From an uncultured Bacteroidales bacterium (GTDB taxonomy: Bacteria > Bacteroidota > Bacteroidia > Bacteroidales > Bacteroidaceae): a DNA stretch of 64,000 nucleotides. A program made the translations under genes and the position numbers. The notes beneath the pieces are model-generated. The model was not told the origin of the DNA and made no database searches. It saw only the letters and a list, made by a program, of their open reading frames with translations. Location: contig CACXKA010000004.1 of NCBI GenBank assembly GCA_902768125.1, positions 124,001 to 188,000 of the forward strand. Reading direction: 5' to 3'. Of the stretch, positions 1 to 8,265 are shown in pieces (the first letter of the stretch is position 1; every line of letters starts with the position of its first letter).

Positions 1-336
1 AACGACCTGCAGTCGTCCATCCTGCAACCTTTGTCACACTATCACGCACAGCATCTCTCGTGCCTCTATCCGCACCTCGACCTGCTGATGTATCCACTCT
101 ATCTGCGCACTTGCATCTTGCAGGGAATCTTGCAGAACGAGAAGATGAAGGGCAAGTCACCTGAGTTCAGATTGGCAGTCAAGGCACTCACCTTCTTCAA
201 GAAGGAGAATTTCTCCATGAAGCCCAATCAGAAATTCGTTGGCAACTGTCTTCGCATCTACACGATGCTGGGAGGTCAGAATGCTTGGAAATACGCCTTG
301 AAGATTGCACAGGGCAAAGCAGCAAGAAAGAAGTAG
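1..336 (+). CDS. C-terminal part of an unrecognised protein (5' end outside window)
   Basis: The reading frame is open from the first base and ends with a stop at 334-336, so only the last 111 residues are visible. They are rich in Leu, Tyr, Lys and Arg and end in a basic tail (KAARKK). No signal peptide, membrane segment or catalytic motif can be seen. The gene ends 11 bases before the aroB start and probably shares its transcript. The look of the tail (alpha-helical, basic, many aromatic residues) would fit the end of a glycosyltransferase, but that is only an impression; I do not recognise the family. Confidence 0.6.
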   Translation, partial: NDLQSSILQPLSHYHAQHLSCLYPHLDLLMYPLYLRTCILQGILQNEKMKGKSPEFRLAVKALTFFKKENFSMKPNQKFVGNCLRIYTMLGGQNAWKYALKIAQGKAARKK

Positions 337-347
337 TGAGGAGAAGT

Positions 348-1394
348 ATGGCAAACAAAGTTGTAATTTCGACCAATATAGCACAAACACTTACCACCGC
401 CGTTGGTGAGGTGAAACACGATCAATTATTTCTGTTGACAGATGAAACGACGCACGAATTGTGTCTGCCCGTCGTCAAGGACATCCCTTGTCTGAAGGAT
501 GCCATCCACATCATCATTGGTGCCACCGACACACACAAGACATTGGACACATTGGCAAAAGTGTGGACAGAACTGGGCAATGGAGGCGGCACTCGCCACT
601 CGTTGCTGGTGAATCTGGGCGGAGGTATGGTGACAGACCTTGGAGGCTTTGCTGCCAGCACTTTCAAGCGAGGCATCAAATACATCAACATCCCCACTAC
701 CCTCTTGAGTATGGTGGATGCCAGCGTAGGAGGCAAGACGGGCATTAACTTCAATGGATTGAAGAATGAGATTGGTGTGTTCAATGCACCAGAGACGGTC
801 ATCATCGATACAGAATTCCTGAAAACGCTCGACCACGAGAATATCTGTTCAGGCTATGCAGAGATGCTGAAGCATGGACTCATCTCGAACGAGCAGCATT
901 TTGCAGAACTGCTCAATTTCGACCTAAACGATGTGGATTACAAGCATCTGGGACAGATGGTGGGCACCAGCGTTGCCGTTAAGGAACGTATTGTGGAGGA
1001 AGACCCTTTGGAACATGGTATTCGTAAGGCGTTGAACCTTGGACACACAGCTGGGCACGCTTTTGAAAGCTGGGCACTCTCTCGCAAGCCCTACCTGCAT
1101 GGTTATGCAGTAGCTTGGGGACTGATTTGCGAGCTCTACCTCTCTTGCACCAAGACGGACTTCCCGACAGATAAAATGCGCCAGACAGTACGATTCATCA
1201 GGGAGAACTATGGCACGCTTTCCGTCACTTGTGATGATTACGAAGAGCTATACACCTATATGACCCACGACAAGAAGAACACAGCAGGCATCATCAACTT
1301 CACGCTTCTTGGCAATATCGGTGATATCCGCATCAACCAAACTGCCACGAAGGAGGAGATTTTCGAGATGCTCGACTTCTTCAGGGAAGGGTGA
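348..1394 (+). CDS. aroB: 3-dehydroquinate synthase
   Basis: Second step of the shikimate pathway: converts DAHP to 3-dehydroquinate in the cytoplasm using NAD+ and a divalent metal. The 348-residue product carries the NAD-binding glycine run GGGMVTDLGG (residues 91-100), the substrate loop SMVDASVGGKTGIN (121-134) and the metal ligands Glu172 (GYAEMLKHG), His233 (NLGHTAGHAFE) and His251. The ATG at 348 is preferred over an in-frame ATG at 285, because it follows a good GAGGAG ribosome site and the protein then begins at the usual place for the family. It follows the upstream gene by 11 bases and ends before a bidirectional hairpin terminator. A second shikimate gene, aroE, lies near 55.9 kb. 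Confidence 0.96.
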   Translation: MANKVVISTNIAQTLTTAVGEVKHDQLFLLTDETTHELCLPVVKDIPCLKDAIHIIIGATDTHKTLDTLAKVWTELGNGGGTRHSLLVNLGGGMVTDLGGFAASTFKRGIKYINIPTTLLSMVDASVGGKTGINFNGLKNEIGVFNAPETVIIDTEFLKTLDHENICSGYAEMLKHGLISNEQHFAELLNFDLNDVDYKHLGQMVGTSVAVKERIVEEDPLEHGIRKALNLGHTAGHAFESWALSRKPYLHGYAVAWGLICELYLSCTKTDFPTDKMRQTVRFIRENYGTLSVTCDDYEELYTYMTHDKKNTAGIINFTLLGNIGDIRINQTATKEEIFEMLDFFREG

Positions 1395-1400
1395 AATAAA

Positions 1401-1421
1401 GGTTATAGGTTATAGGTTAAA
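1401..1421 (+). repeat. heptad array, GGTTATA type (3 units)
   Basis: Three 7-bp units, GGTTATA GGTTATA GGTTAAA, lie between the aroB stop and its terminator hairpin. They fit the GTTN4 heptad pattern seen at many other places in the window. Confidence 0.7.
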
Positions 1422-1425
1422 GATA

Positions 1426-1457
1426 AAAAGGAGAAGCTTTGCGAAGCCTCTCCTTTT
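1426..1457. terminator. bidirectional hairpin terminator between aroB and the GH97 gene
   Basis: AAAAGGAGAAGCTT pairs with AAGCCTCTCCTTTT around a TGCG loop with one mismatch. The A and T flanks make it usable from both sides, as expected between convergent genes. Confidence 0.85.
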
Positions 1458-1460
1458 GTT

Positions 1461-3482
1461 TTATTTCACAATCACAAATCCTCCTTGGTCAACCATCGTG
1501 ACAGTAACCGCTTTTGGATTGCTGACCTTCAGATCTGATTTCTGAGGTTCGCGATCTTTCAGGTTATCGCTGTAGAGGGTTGCTTGGTCGCCCTTTGCCA
1601 ACATTGGAAGGTTGAGCTTGAGGGTGAGAGGAGCACCTGTGGCATTGTTGCCAGCGATGTACCACTTATCACCACTCCGACGAGCCAGCACACAATACTT
1701 GCCTGGATAACCATCAATGAAAACGGTCTCATCCCAAGTGGTGGGCACTTCTCGGAGGAAGTCCATGCTGATGGCTGGGGCTGGAGCACCTGGTTCATTG
1801 GGTGCCAAGTCTTTGGTTGCCTCCGTAGGAAGGTTCTCTGGGGTGATGGCAAAGTTCTGGATAGGATTCTGGAAGAGCACGCAAGTGGCCAATTCGTGAC
1901 AGTCAGAAGTCTTGCGAGTGTTACCTCCTCGATTACCCTTGCGAATATGGCGATTCATGAAACAGCCACCAAACTCCATACAGCCAATGGCATTACGGAT
2001 GAAAGGATGGGTGGCAGCATCTTTTGCCTCCTTGTCAGCAGCACCCTGAGAGAAGTAGATATTTTCCGAAGCCAACACCGCCTCACTACCCACATAGTTA
2101 GGATACATTCTTTCCCAGCCACGAGGAATCGTGCAACCATGGAAGATGACCATGATATGATTGTCGTCGGCATCAGAGAGAATCTGCTCATAATGACGCA
2201 TGGTCTCCTGCTTGTCACCTCCAAAGAAATCGACCTTGATGCCCTTCACACCAATCAGGTTCATCCAACGCATATACTGCTTGCGCTTGATGGGATCACT
2301 CATCACGTTGATAGGACCTTGCTCAATGTCGTTCCACCAACCGCTGGAGCTGTACCAAAGGAACACATCCACACCCTGACTCTGGGCATACTTCACGAGT
2401 TCCGTCATCTTGTCCACACCGATGTTGGTGTCCCACCAGTTGTCAATCAGCACATACTTGAAGCCCATTGCCTTCGACAGTTGGATATACTTCACCTGAT
2501 CGTCATAGTTGATGGAGTTATCCTGCCAAACAATCCAGCTCCAGGTACCTTTGCCAAATTCATAATGGTGAGGTGTATCATATCGAGCCTCCACATAATC
2601 CCAAGGAATGGTGGTTTCCACGATAGGCTTCAGGGAAGTACCCACAGTAATGGTTCGCCAAGGAGTGGCGCCAGGCAGAGCAAAAGCAGGTTCCACAGTG
2701 CCGTTTCCACTATTCTCCTCTGGCATTGGGAACTCCAACGTGTAGAGTCCGTCACCCTTCATATCGGAAAGACGAGATGCACAATAACGGGAATCCACAC
2801 CCGTCTCCGAGATGAGCACCCAACCTTCCCTGTCATTCTTATCGACAGCATTCACATGATAGAGACAGGGGAACGTATATCCGTGACCATAGCCACTTCG
2901 TTTGTTCATTGGCTCGTCATAGCCATAACCCTCCTCATAGCTGGGCTTGGTGCCCTTCCAACCAATCATGGCATCTGATTGAGGCGTCAAGAACGTGGTC
3001 GTCTGGCTGGGGAAATCAAAGCCCGTTGCCTCCTTCATGATGCGGATGGAGAACTTCTTCTCGTTTCTGCGGCTCGGATGGTTGGGAATGGCATAGCGGA
3101 AAGCCACATCGTTGTTGCTGACACGGAAATCCACATCATAGGCATTGCCCTGCGCATTCTTCAGCGTCACCACCAGTTGGTTGGCATCCACATGCACCTT
3201 GCTGAACTTGGAACGAGACAGCTCATAGTCAAACGACAAGTGCGCATCCTTCTTCTCAGCAAAACTGATGTTCTGCGAGAAATCGCCGTTGTCAGCCACA
3301 AAGCCCAACGGACTCTCGTCGAGCATCTGCTTGCCATCGTAAATCACTTCATAGACGGGCTTTCCAGCCTTCACATCTACATTCACTTTCAGTCGTCCGT
3401 CAGGACTTGCCACACTCGCCACTTGCGCATTCATGCCCATCGTGGCCAGCATAGCCGATAAAAACAATAACACTTTCTTCAT
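1461..3482 (-). CDS. glycoside hydrolase family 97 (probable retaining alpha-galactosidase)
   Basis: Exported glycosidase of 673 residues with a signal peptide (MKKVLLFLSAMLATMGMNAQ). An N-terminal beta-sandwich (about 25-290) precedes the catalytic barrel (about 300-570) and a C-terminal beta domain. The barrel shows KGTWSWIVWQD, VLIDNWWD, GIKVDFFGGDK (Asp418) and GSEAVLASE (Glu467). In GH97, an Asp at the Asp418 position marks the retaining alpha-galactosidase branch, while SusB-like inverting alpha-glucosidases lack it. Galactosidase activity is therefore inferred, with Asp418 as nucleophile and Glu467 as acid/base. It stands alone on the minus strand. A GH36 alpha-galactosidase at 13.5 kb points to the same substrates. 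Confidence 0.92.
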   Translation of the reverse strand: MKKVLLFLSAMLATMGMNAQVASVASPDGRLKVNVDVKAGKPVYEVIYDGKQMLDESPLGFVADNGDFSQNISFAEKKDAHLSFDYELSRSKFSKVHVDANQLVVTLKNAQGNAYDVDFRVSNNDVAFRYAIPNHPSRRNEKKFSIRIMKEATGFDFPSQTTTFLTPQSDAMIGWKGTKPSYEEGYGYDEPMNKRSGYGHGYTFPCLYHVNAVDKNDREGWVLISETGVDSRYCASRLSDMKGDGLYTLEFPMPEENSGNGTVEPAFALPGATPWRTITVGTSLKPIVETTIPWDYVEARYDTPHHYEFGKGTWSWIVWQDNSINYDDQVKYIQLSKAMGFKYVLIDNWWDTNIGVDKMTELVKYAQSQGVDVFLWYSSSGWWNDIEQGPINVMSDPIKRKQYMRWMNLIGVKGIKVDFFGGDKQETMRHYEQILSDADDNHIMVIFHGCTIPRGWERMYPNYVGSEAVLASENIYFSQGAADKEAKDAATHPFIRNAIGCMEFGGCFMNRHIRKGNRGGNTRKTSDCHELATCVLFQNPIQNFAITPENLPTEATKDLAPNEPGAPAPAISMDFLREVPTTWDETVFIDGYPGKYCVLARRSGDKWYIAGNNATGAPLTLKLNLPMLAKGDQATLYSDNLKDREPQKSDLKVSNPKAVTVTMVDQGGFVIVK

Positions 3483-3518
3483 ATCATATAGGTTTTACGT
3501 GTTTATTTTGCCCACTCT

Positions 3519-3553
3519 AAACTATAAACTATTAACTTTTAACTCACAACTCT
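3519..3553 (+). repeat. heptad array, AAACTAT/TAACTTT type (5 units)
   Basis: Five successive 7-bp units (AAACTAT, AAACTAT, TAACTTT, TAACTCA, CAACTCT) fill the gap between the DHH phosphoesterase stop and the GH97 start. All but the last few bases lie upstream of the GH97 gene, in its probable leader. Confidence 0.7.
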
Positions 3554-3555
3554 CC

Positions 3556-4593
3556 TCATCCCTCCAGTCTCTCTCTCCACGCCTCCAACGCCTTCAGGGT
3601 GATGTCTATCGCCTCTTCCATCGAGCACTCCAACGTGCCACCCGAAGCATTCTTGTGACCACCCCCATTAAAGAACTCTGCACAGAACTCGTTGCAAGGA
3701 AGGTCATCCACAGAACGGGTGGAAACCCTGATGAGCGGTTTCTCCGTATCTTCTCTCAAGGCGATGCTCAACTTGTGTCCCTTGATTTGCAAAGGCATGT
3801 TCACGATACCCTCCATGTCGCCCTTCAGGTAGTGGAACTGTGCCAGTTCCTCCTTCTTGATGGCAAACAGCGAAGCGTGCAAGTCGGGAAACACCTGCAA
3901 TTTCTCATACAGCACATAACCAATCAGTTTCAGACGGTCAGCCGAATAGTTGTTCTGGATGTTACGATTGATGCGATCCTTGTCGATGCCCTTTCTCAGC
4001 AATTCGCTGATGATGACAAAGATATCGGGGTCATTGCTGTTGAACGAAAAGAAACCTGTATCCGTTGCCATACCTGCATAGAGGTCTTCAGCAGCAGCGA
4101 AAGTCAGGTTGCCCGTCTCCCCCATCGCATCCAGTAGTCGGAACAGCAATTCACTCGTACTGCTCAGTTCTGGATGGGAAATGATGTCGTCAAACTGCTC
4201 ACGGACAGGGTCAAGATGGTGGTCAATCAGCAATCGCTTGCAACGCATCCTGCCCACAGCCACACCCAGTTCGTCAATACGTCGCATATCGTTGAAGTCT
4301 AAGCAGCAAATCAAATCAGCCATCTTCAACGCCGTATAGGAAGCCGTCTTCTGACGGTCAAAACGCAGAATTTTGTCTGCATCCTTCATCCAGTGCAAAA
4401 AGTCTGGGAAGTAGTTCGGCACAATCACCGTCACCTGCTTGCCTTTCCGCTTCAGGTACTCATACAACCCCAACGAAGAACCAATCGCATCACCATCAGG
4501 CGAGGTGTGGCACACGATGACCACATTCCTGCACGCTCCAAATTCTTTCTTCGCAATCGCCACCTCCTGTGGTGTGATAATTCTCTTCAACAT
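3556..4593 (-). CDS. DHH-family phosphoesterase (NrnA-like oligoribonuclease / pAp phosphatase)
   Basis: 345-residue cytoplasmic phosphoesterase. The DHH domain shows VIVCHTSPDGDAIGSSLGLY (about 25-44), CLDFND (about 94-99) and LLIDHHLDP (about 121-129), which supply Asp/His ligands for two Mn ions. The C-terminal DHHA1 domain has the substrate-binding FFNGGGHKNASGG motif (about 309-321). NrnA-type enzymes degrade nanoRNA and dephosphorylate 3'-phosphoadenosine 5'-phosphate. It has its own divergent promoter next to that of the coiled-coil gene at 4705, with an inverted repeat between them. Confidence 0.9.
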   Translation of the reverse strand: MLKRIITPQEVAIAKKEFGACRNVVIVCHTSPDGDAIGSSLGLYEYLKRKGKQVTVIVPNYFPDFLHWMKDADKILRFDRQKTASYTALKMADLICCLDFNDMRRIDELGVAVGRMRCKRLLIDHHLDPVREQFDDIISHPELSSTSELLFRLLDAMGETGNLTFAAAEDLYAGMATDTGFFSFNSNDPDIFVIISELLRKGIDKDRINRNIQNNYSADRLKLIGYVLYEKLQVFPDLHASLFAIKKEELAQFHYLKGDMEGIVNMPLQIKGHKLSIALREDTEKPLIRVSTRSVDDLPCNEFCAEFFNGGGHKNASGGTLECSMEEAIDITLKALEAWRERLEG

Positions 4594-4615
4594 ATTCCTT
4601 TCTGATTATTTTGTG

Positions 4616-4623
4616 CAAAGGTA
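4616..4623 (-). promoter_or_regulatory. Bacteroidetes -7 promoter element for the DHH phosphoesterase gene
   Basis: Reads TACCTTTG on the minus strand, 23 bases upstream of the ATG at 4593, a perfect match to TAnnTTTG. Confidence 0.75.
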
Positions 4624-4630
4624 CAATTTT

Positions 4631-4660
4631 TAATTGAGAAAGGTTCTCAATTCTCAATTA
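4631..4660. promoter_or_regulatory. inverted repeat between divergent promoters (candidate operator)
   Basis: TAATTGAGAA and TTCTCAATTA form a perfect 10-bp inverted repeat with a 10-bp spacer. The spacer holds another TTCTCAA, so one TTGAGAA faces two TTCTCAA half-sites. The site lies between the two divergent -7 elements and overlaps the probable -33 regions, so a bound protein could control both genes. No cognate regulator is identified. Confidence 0.5.
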
Positions 4661-4667
4661 TATTCAC

Positions 4668-4675
4668 TACCTTTG
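4668..4675 (+). promoter_or_regulatory. Bacteroidetes -7 promoter element for the coiled-coil gene
   Basis: TACCTTTG, 29 bases upstream of the ATG at 4705. Confidence 0.75.
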
Positions 4676-4704
4676 CAAAGAATTAAGAAAAAACTCCACA
4701 AAGA

Positions 4705-5640
4705 ATGGAAGAAACGACCCATACTGATATAGATCAACAAACTGAAATAGCTCCTAAGAAAAGCCCTATCGGACTCATTGCACTCGGCATTCTGGTGGCA
4801 CTCATTGCCATCGCAGCAGCCGTGCTGGTGTATCACCAACTCTACACCAAACCGCTTCTTGCTGAGAATGAGGACTTGAAGGAACTGGCAGAACTCGAGA
4901 AGCAGGAGATGGAGAACCAGTATCGTGAGTTTGACCTGCAATATGAACAGTTGCAGAGCACCCTCAAGAACGACAGCCTCATTGCCCAGATTGAGAATGA
5001 GCGTCGCCACACCCAGCAGTTACTCGAGGAGTTGGAACGCACCAAAGCCACCGATGCAGCTGAAATCAAACGTCTCAAGGCTGAAATAGCCTCCCTGAGA
5101 GAAGTGCTGCGAAGCTATATCATGCAGGTGGATTCGCTCAACCGCATCAACCAGTCGCTCCATGAGGAGAACACCCAAATCAAGGAGCAGATTAGTGTGG
5201 CAAACACCAAAATCGAGACCATTTCCACAGAGCGCAACCAACTCAAGGACAAGGTGAACATTGCCGCCCAGCTCGATGCCACAGGCTTCTGGGTGACACC
5301 TAAAGACAAGAAGAGCAAGGATGCCAAGAAGGTGAAGGACGTGAAGAAGCTTGCCTTTGGCTTTACAGTCGTGAAGAACGTGACTGCCCAGAACGGACAG
5401 CGCACCCTCTACGCCCGCATCCTCAAGCCCGACAACTCCGTCATGGGCAAGAAGGGCACGTTCCCCTACGAGAACACCAACCTCGAATACACTGAAAAGA
5501 AATACATTGACTATACAGGAGAAGAGGAGAAAGTGACGATGTACAGCGACGTGACTGAATTCCTCGAAGCTGGCACCTACAAGCTCTTCATCTTCTGCGA
5601 CAACCAAATGATTGGACAAACCACATTTACACTCAAATAA
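4705..5640 (+). CDS. membrane-anchored coiled-coil protein of unknown function
   Basis: 311 residues. A short cytoplasmic N-terminus is followed by one membrane helix (about 22-45, GLIALGILVALIAIAAAVLV), a long Glu/Gln/Leu-rich coiled coil (about 52-185) and a C-terminal beta-rich domain (about 215-311) after a lysine-rich linker. This layout (anchor, coiled coil, periplasmic domain) is common in Bacteroidetes envelope proteins, but I do not recognise a named family or an active site. It is followed 27 bases later by rpe and may share its transcript. Function is unknown. Confidence 0.85.
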   Translation: MEETTHTDIDQQTEIAPKKSPIGLIALGILVALIAIAAAVLVYHQLYTKPLLAENEDLKELAELEKQEMENQYREFDLQYEQLQSTLKNDSLIAQIENERRHTQQLLEELERTKATDAAEIKRLKAEIASLREVLRSYIMQVDSLNRINQSLHEENTQIKEQISVANTKIETISTERNQLKDKVNIAAQLDATGFWVTPKDKKSKDAKKVKDVKKLAFGFTVVKNVTAQNGQRTLYARILKPDNSVMGKKGTFPYENTNLEYTEKKYIDYTGEEEKVTMYSDVTEFLEAGTYKLFIFCDNQMIGQTTFTLK

Positions 5641-5643
5641 CGC

Positions 5644-5664
5644 TAAACTGTAAATCGTAAACTC
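5644..5664 (+). repeat. heptad array, TAAACTG type (3 units)
   Basis: TAAACTG TAAATCG TAAACTC fills the gap between the coiled-coil gene and rpe and sits where the rpe ribosome site would be. Confidence 0.65.
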
Positions 5665-5667
5665 AAT

Positions 5668-6315
5668 ATGACCAAGGTATCCCCCTCTCTTCTCGCAGCC
5701 GACTTTGCCAACTTGACAAAGGACATTGATATGCTCAACCACAGCGATGCTGACTGGCTCCATCTCGATGTGATGGATGGTGTCTTCGTGCCCAACATCA
5801 GTTTCGGATTTCCCGTGCTTGAAGCAGTTGCCAAGATTTGCCAGAAACCGCTTGATGTCCACCTGATGATTGTTGACCCAGGCAAGTTCACCCAGCAAGT
5901 CAAGGCGCTTGGTGCCTACATGATGAACGTACACTATGAGGCTTGCCCTCATCTTCATCGCACCATCCAGCAGATACACGATGCAGGCATGAAGGCAGGT
6001 GTGACGCTCAATCCCCACACCCCCGTCAATGTGCTTGACGACATTATTCAGGATGTGGATATGGTGCTCCTCATGACGGTCAATCCAGGCTTTGGCGGAC
6101 AGAAGTTCATTGAGCATTCCATCGAGAAGGTGAAGAAGCTCAAAGCCCTCATCCAGCAGACAGACAGCCATGCCCTCATCGAAGTGGATGGTGGCGTGAA
6201 CGGCGACACAGGCAAACGCCTCGTCGAAGCAGGCGTGGATGTCCTTGTGGCAGGCAGCTATGTGTTCAGGGCAGAGAACCCAGAAGCACGAATCAAGGAG
6301 CTGAAGAGTCTGTGA
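5668..6315 (+). CDS. rpe: ribulose-phosphate 3-epimerase
   Basis: Interconverts ribulose 5-phosphate and xylulose 5-phosphate in the pentose phosphate pathway. The 215-residue TIM barrel shows the family signatures SPSLLAADFANL, LHLDVMDGVFVPN (metal-binding His and catalytic Asp), DVHLMI, MTVNPGFGGQ and IEVDGGVN (catalytic Asp and phosphate site). Its length is normal. The stop overlaps the start of the comEC-like gene as TGATG, so the two are translationally coupled. Confidence 0.97.
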   Translation: MTKVSPSLLAADFANLTKDIDMLNHSDADWLHLDVMDGVFVPNISFGFPVLEAVAKICQKPLDVHLMIVDPGKFTQQVKALGAYMMNVHYEACPHLHRTIQQIHDAGMKAGVTLNPHTPVNVLDDIIQDVDMVLLMTVNPGFGGQKFIEHSIEKVKKLKALIQQTDSHALIEVDGGVNGDTGKRLVEAGVDVLVAGSYVFRAENPEARIKELKSL

Positions 6316-7793
6316 TGTCTTGGCAGAACTATCCCCTCATTCGCCTCATCATCCCCTTCACGTTGGGTATGATTGGGGCGAATCTTTTTATTGGGCACAT
6401 GAACCTCATGGTGCTGTTCATCCTCTGTTGTGCCGTCCTTGCCTTCCTGTTCTTCTTTCTCAAGACACCCCAAGACAACTATCGCAACAACGCCTTTGGC
6501 ATCGTGGCGATGGTGCTTTTCTTCCTCATCGGTATGACGCTCCACACCCTCAAACACCAAAGCATCGAACGAAGCATTCCACAAGACACAACCTACATCC
6601 AAGGAATCCTCACAGAACAACCCACGAAAAAAGCCCACTCATGGGCACTCCATCTCAAAGAAGGGGACGCACATATTATCTTATATGTAAAAGGAGATCC
6701 TCTCTCGAAAGGGAATCTTGGTCTTTCTATCGGTGACACCATCCTTGCCTCCCCTACCCATTTCAACCCCACCAACATCTGCGAGAACGACACGTTCAAG
6801 ACCTTCTACGACTACCTCTTCCACAACGGCATCTGTGCCACCGCCTATGCGCCTCGTGGGAAATGGGTGGTGAAGCCTTGCCAGCAGAAAGCGTCTTTCC
6901 TCACCTCCCTCCATGCCTTGCAAGGAACCCTGCACACCATCTACGACGAGCACGGCATCAATGGGGAGGCAGGCAGCATCATTGAGGCAATGACCATTGG
7001 CAAGAAAGACGCCATCAACAAAGAAACCCGCACGGCTTATGCGCATGCGGGTGTCAGTCACGTGTTGGCTCTTTCAGGCTTTCACGTCGGCATCATTGTG
7101 CTGATGCTCCAATTCTTTTTATTCAAAAACTATTTGCTATTGCGTTGGCAATGGGTGTGCAACGTGCTCATCATCCTTGCTTTATGGGGTTATGCCCTCA
7201 TCACGGGTATGTCTCCCTCACTGGTCCGTGCCACGCTCATGTTCACCATTCTCCTGCTTTGCCAATCCTTCTCTCGCACATCCTTGTCCATCAATTCCTG
7301 TGCCCTCACCTTCTTCATCATGCTGTGCATCAATCCGTTCTATTTGCAGCATGTAGGCTTCCAACTCTCCTTCATCTCCGTCACCAGCATCAGCCTGTTT
7401 GTCCCCAAGCTTCAATCCTTCCAGATGTCGCTGGGCTTGAAACGAATCCTCCAACTCATCGCCATCACATTCATCTGCACCCTCTTCACTGCCCCACTCG
7501 TCGCCCATGATTTCGGTTGCATTCCGTTTCTCTCCATCCTCAGCAATCTCCTACTCATCGGCTTCGTCTATCTCCTCATGTGGACAAGCATCCTTTGGTG
7601 GGCATTCCTTTGGTGCGACCCCATCAACGCCTTGCTGACGGATTTGCTGAATGGGACAGCCTCAACCATGAACACCATCACAGAAAGCATTTCCTCGCTT
7701 CCATTCGCCACCATCGACTGGCAACCCGACGTCCTCACCACTTGCCTCTGCTACGTGGCACTGCTCATCCTCTCCTACAGAATTGCGAAATAG
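6315..7793 (+). CDS. comEC: ComEC/Rec2-family membrane channel, short form
   Basis: Polytopic inner-membrane protein (492 residues) of the DNA-uptake channel family. An N-terminal DUF4131-like part with three membrane segments and a soluble beta domain (about 1-190) precedes the Competence core (about 215-470), which shows HVLALSGFHVGIIV and GMSPSLVRATLM, hallmarks of ComEC. The C-terminal metallo-beta-lactamase domain of long ComEC proteins is missing, as is usual in Bacteroidales. The start is ATG at 6315, overlapping the rpe stop by one base; an in-frame GTG at 6312 is less likely. The gene ends directly against the convergent gene at 7794, with no base between. Confidence 0.88.
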   Translation: MSWQNYPLIRLIIPFTLGMIGANLFIGHMNLMVLFILCCAVLAFLFFFLKTPQDNYRNNAFGIVAMVLFFLIGMTLHTLKHQSIERSIPQDTTYIQGILTEQPTKKAHSWALHLKEGDAHIILYVKGDPLSKGNLGLSIGDTILASPTHFNPTNICENDTFKTFYDYLFHNGICATAYAPRGKWVVKPCQQKASFLTSLHALQGTLHTIYDEHGINGEAGSIIEAMTIGKKDAINKETRTAYAHAGVSHVLALSGFHVGIIVLMLQFFLFKNYLLLRWQWVCNVLIILALWGYALITGMSPSLVRATLMFTILLLCQSFSRTSLSINSCALTFFIMLCINPFYLQHVGFQLSFISVTSISLFVPKLQSFQMSLGLKRILQLIAITFICTLFTAPLVAHDFGCIPFLSILSNLLLIGFVYLLMWTSILWWAFLWCDPINALLTDLLNGTASTMNTITESISSLPFATIDWQPDVLTTCLCYVALLILSYRIAK

Positions 7794-8258
7794 TTATTTC
7801 GTCATCTTCTGCACGTCGGCCAAGGTGAAGGTTCCTGAGAAGACGATGACGGAATATTCATCCTCCTCATCTGCCATCATGATGACGGCGGACTTCTGTT
7901 TTCCTTCGCGATGATAGATGCGCACCTTGTCGCCGTCCTCATCCACCTGCATGAGCAGCTCATACTTGCCCTGCTTCACAAAGGATTGTGTGTCAGCCTT
8001 CAGTCGGGCAATGGCGTTCTTGTCATCCGAGCTAATGATCTGGATGCCGTTCAGCTTTTTCATCAGGCTTTTCGTGTCCACACCTGGCACGGAGGGAGCA
8101 GCATCCTTGCCTGCCATTTGGAGCATGAACTTAGAGATGAACACGTAGGTCACATTCTTCGTGTCGGCATACTTCTCAAATTCCTTCAACTGTGCGTTGG
8201 CTGTGACACTTGCCACAAGCATCGCCACACATAGAATTATTTTGACTGTTGTTTTCAT
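7794..8258 (-). CDS. DUF4252 exported protein
   Basis: 154 residues with a signal peptide (cleavage near ANAQ, residue 22). The mature part begins with the DUF4252 pattern: short N-terminal helix, NVTYVFISKFML, a middle LNGIQIISSDD strand and an acidic C-terminal half ending in FSGTFTLADVQKM. The family is typical of Bacteroidetes and usually lies beside ECF sigma-factor genes, as here. Function is unknown; a role in the envelope response controlled by the sigma factor is inferred from context. A diverged relative lies at 10035-10511 in the same operon. Confidence 0.85.
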   Translation of the reverse strand: MKTTVKIILCVAMLVASVTANAQLKEFEKYADTKNVTYVFISKFMLQMAGKDAAPSVPGVDTKSLMKKLNGIQIISSDDKNAIARLKADTQSFVKQGKYELLMQVDEDGDKVRIYHREGKQKSAVIMMADEEDEYSVIVFSGTFTLADVQKMTK

Positions 8259-8265
8259 ATCTGTT

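Noticed and set aside
1584-2978. 464-codon open frame on the plus strand inside the GH97 gene
   Set aside because: It is antisense to a gene with clear GH97 motifs; its product has no recognisable pattern.
5020-6171. 383-codon minus-strand frame across the coiled-coil gene and rpe
   Set aside because: Antisense to two well-supported genes and without any domain.
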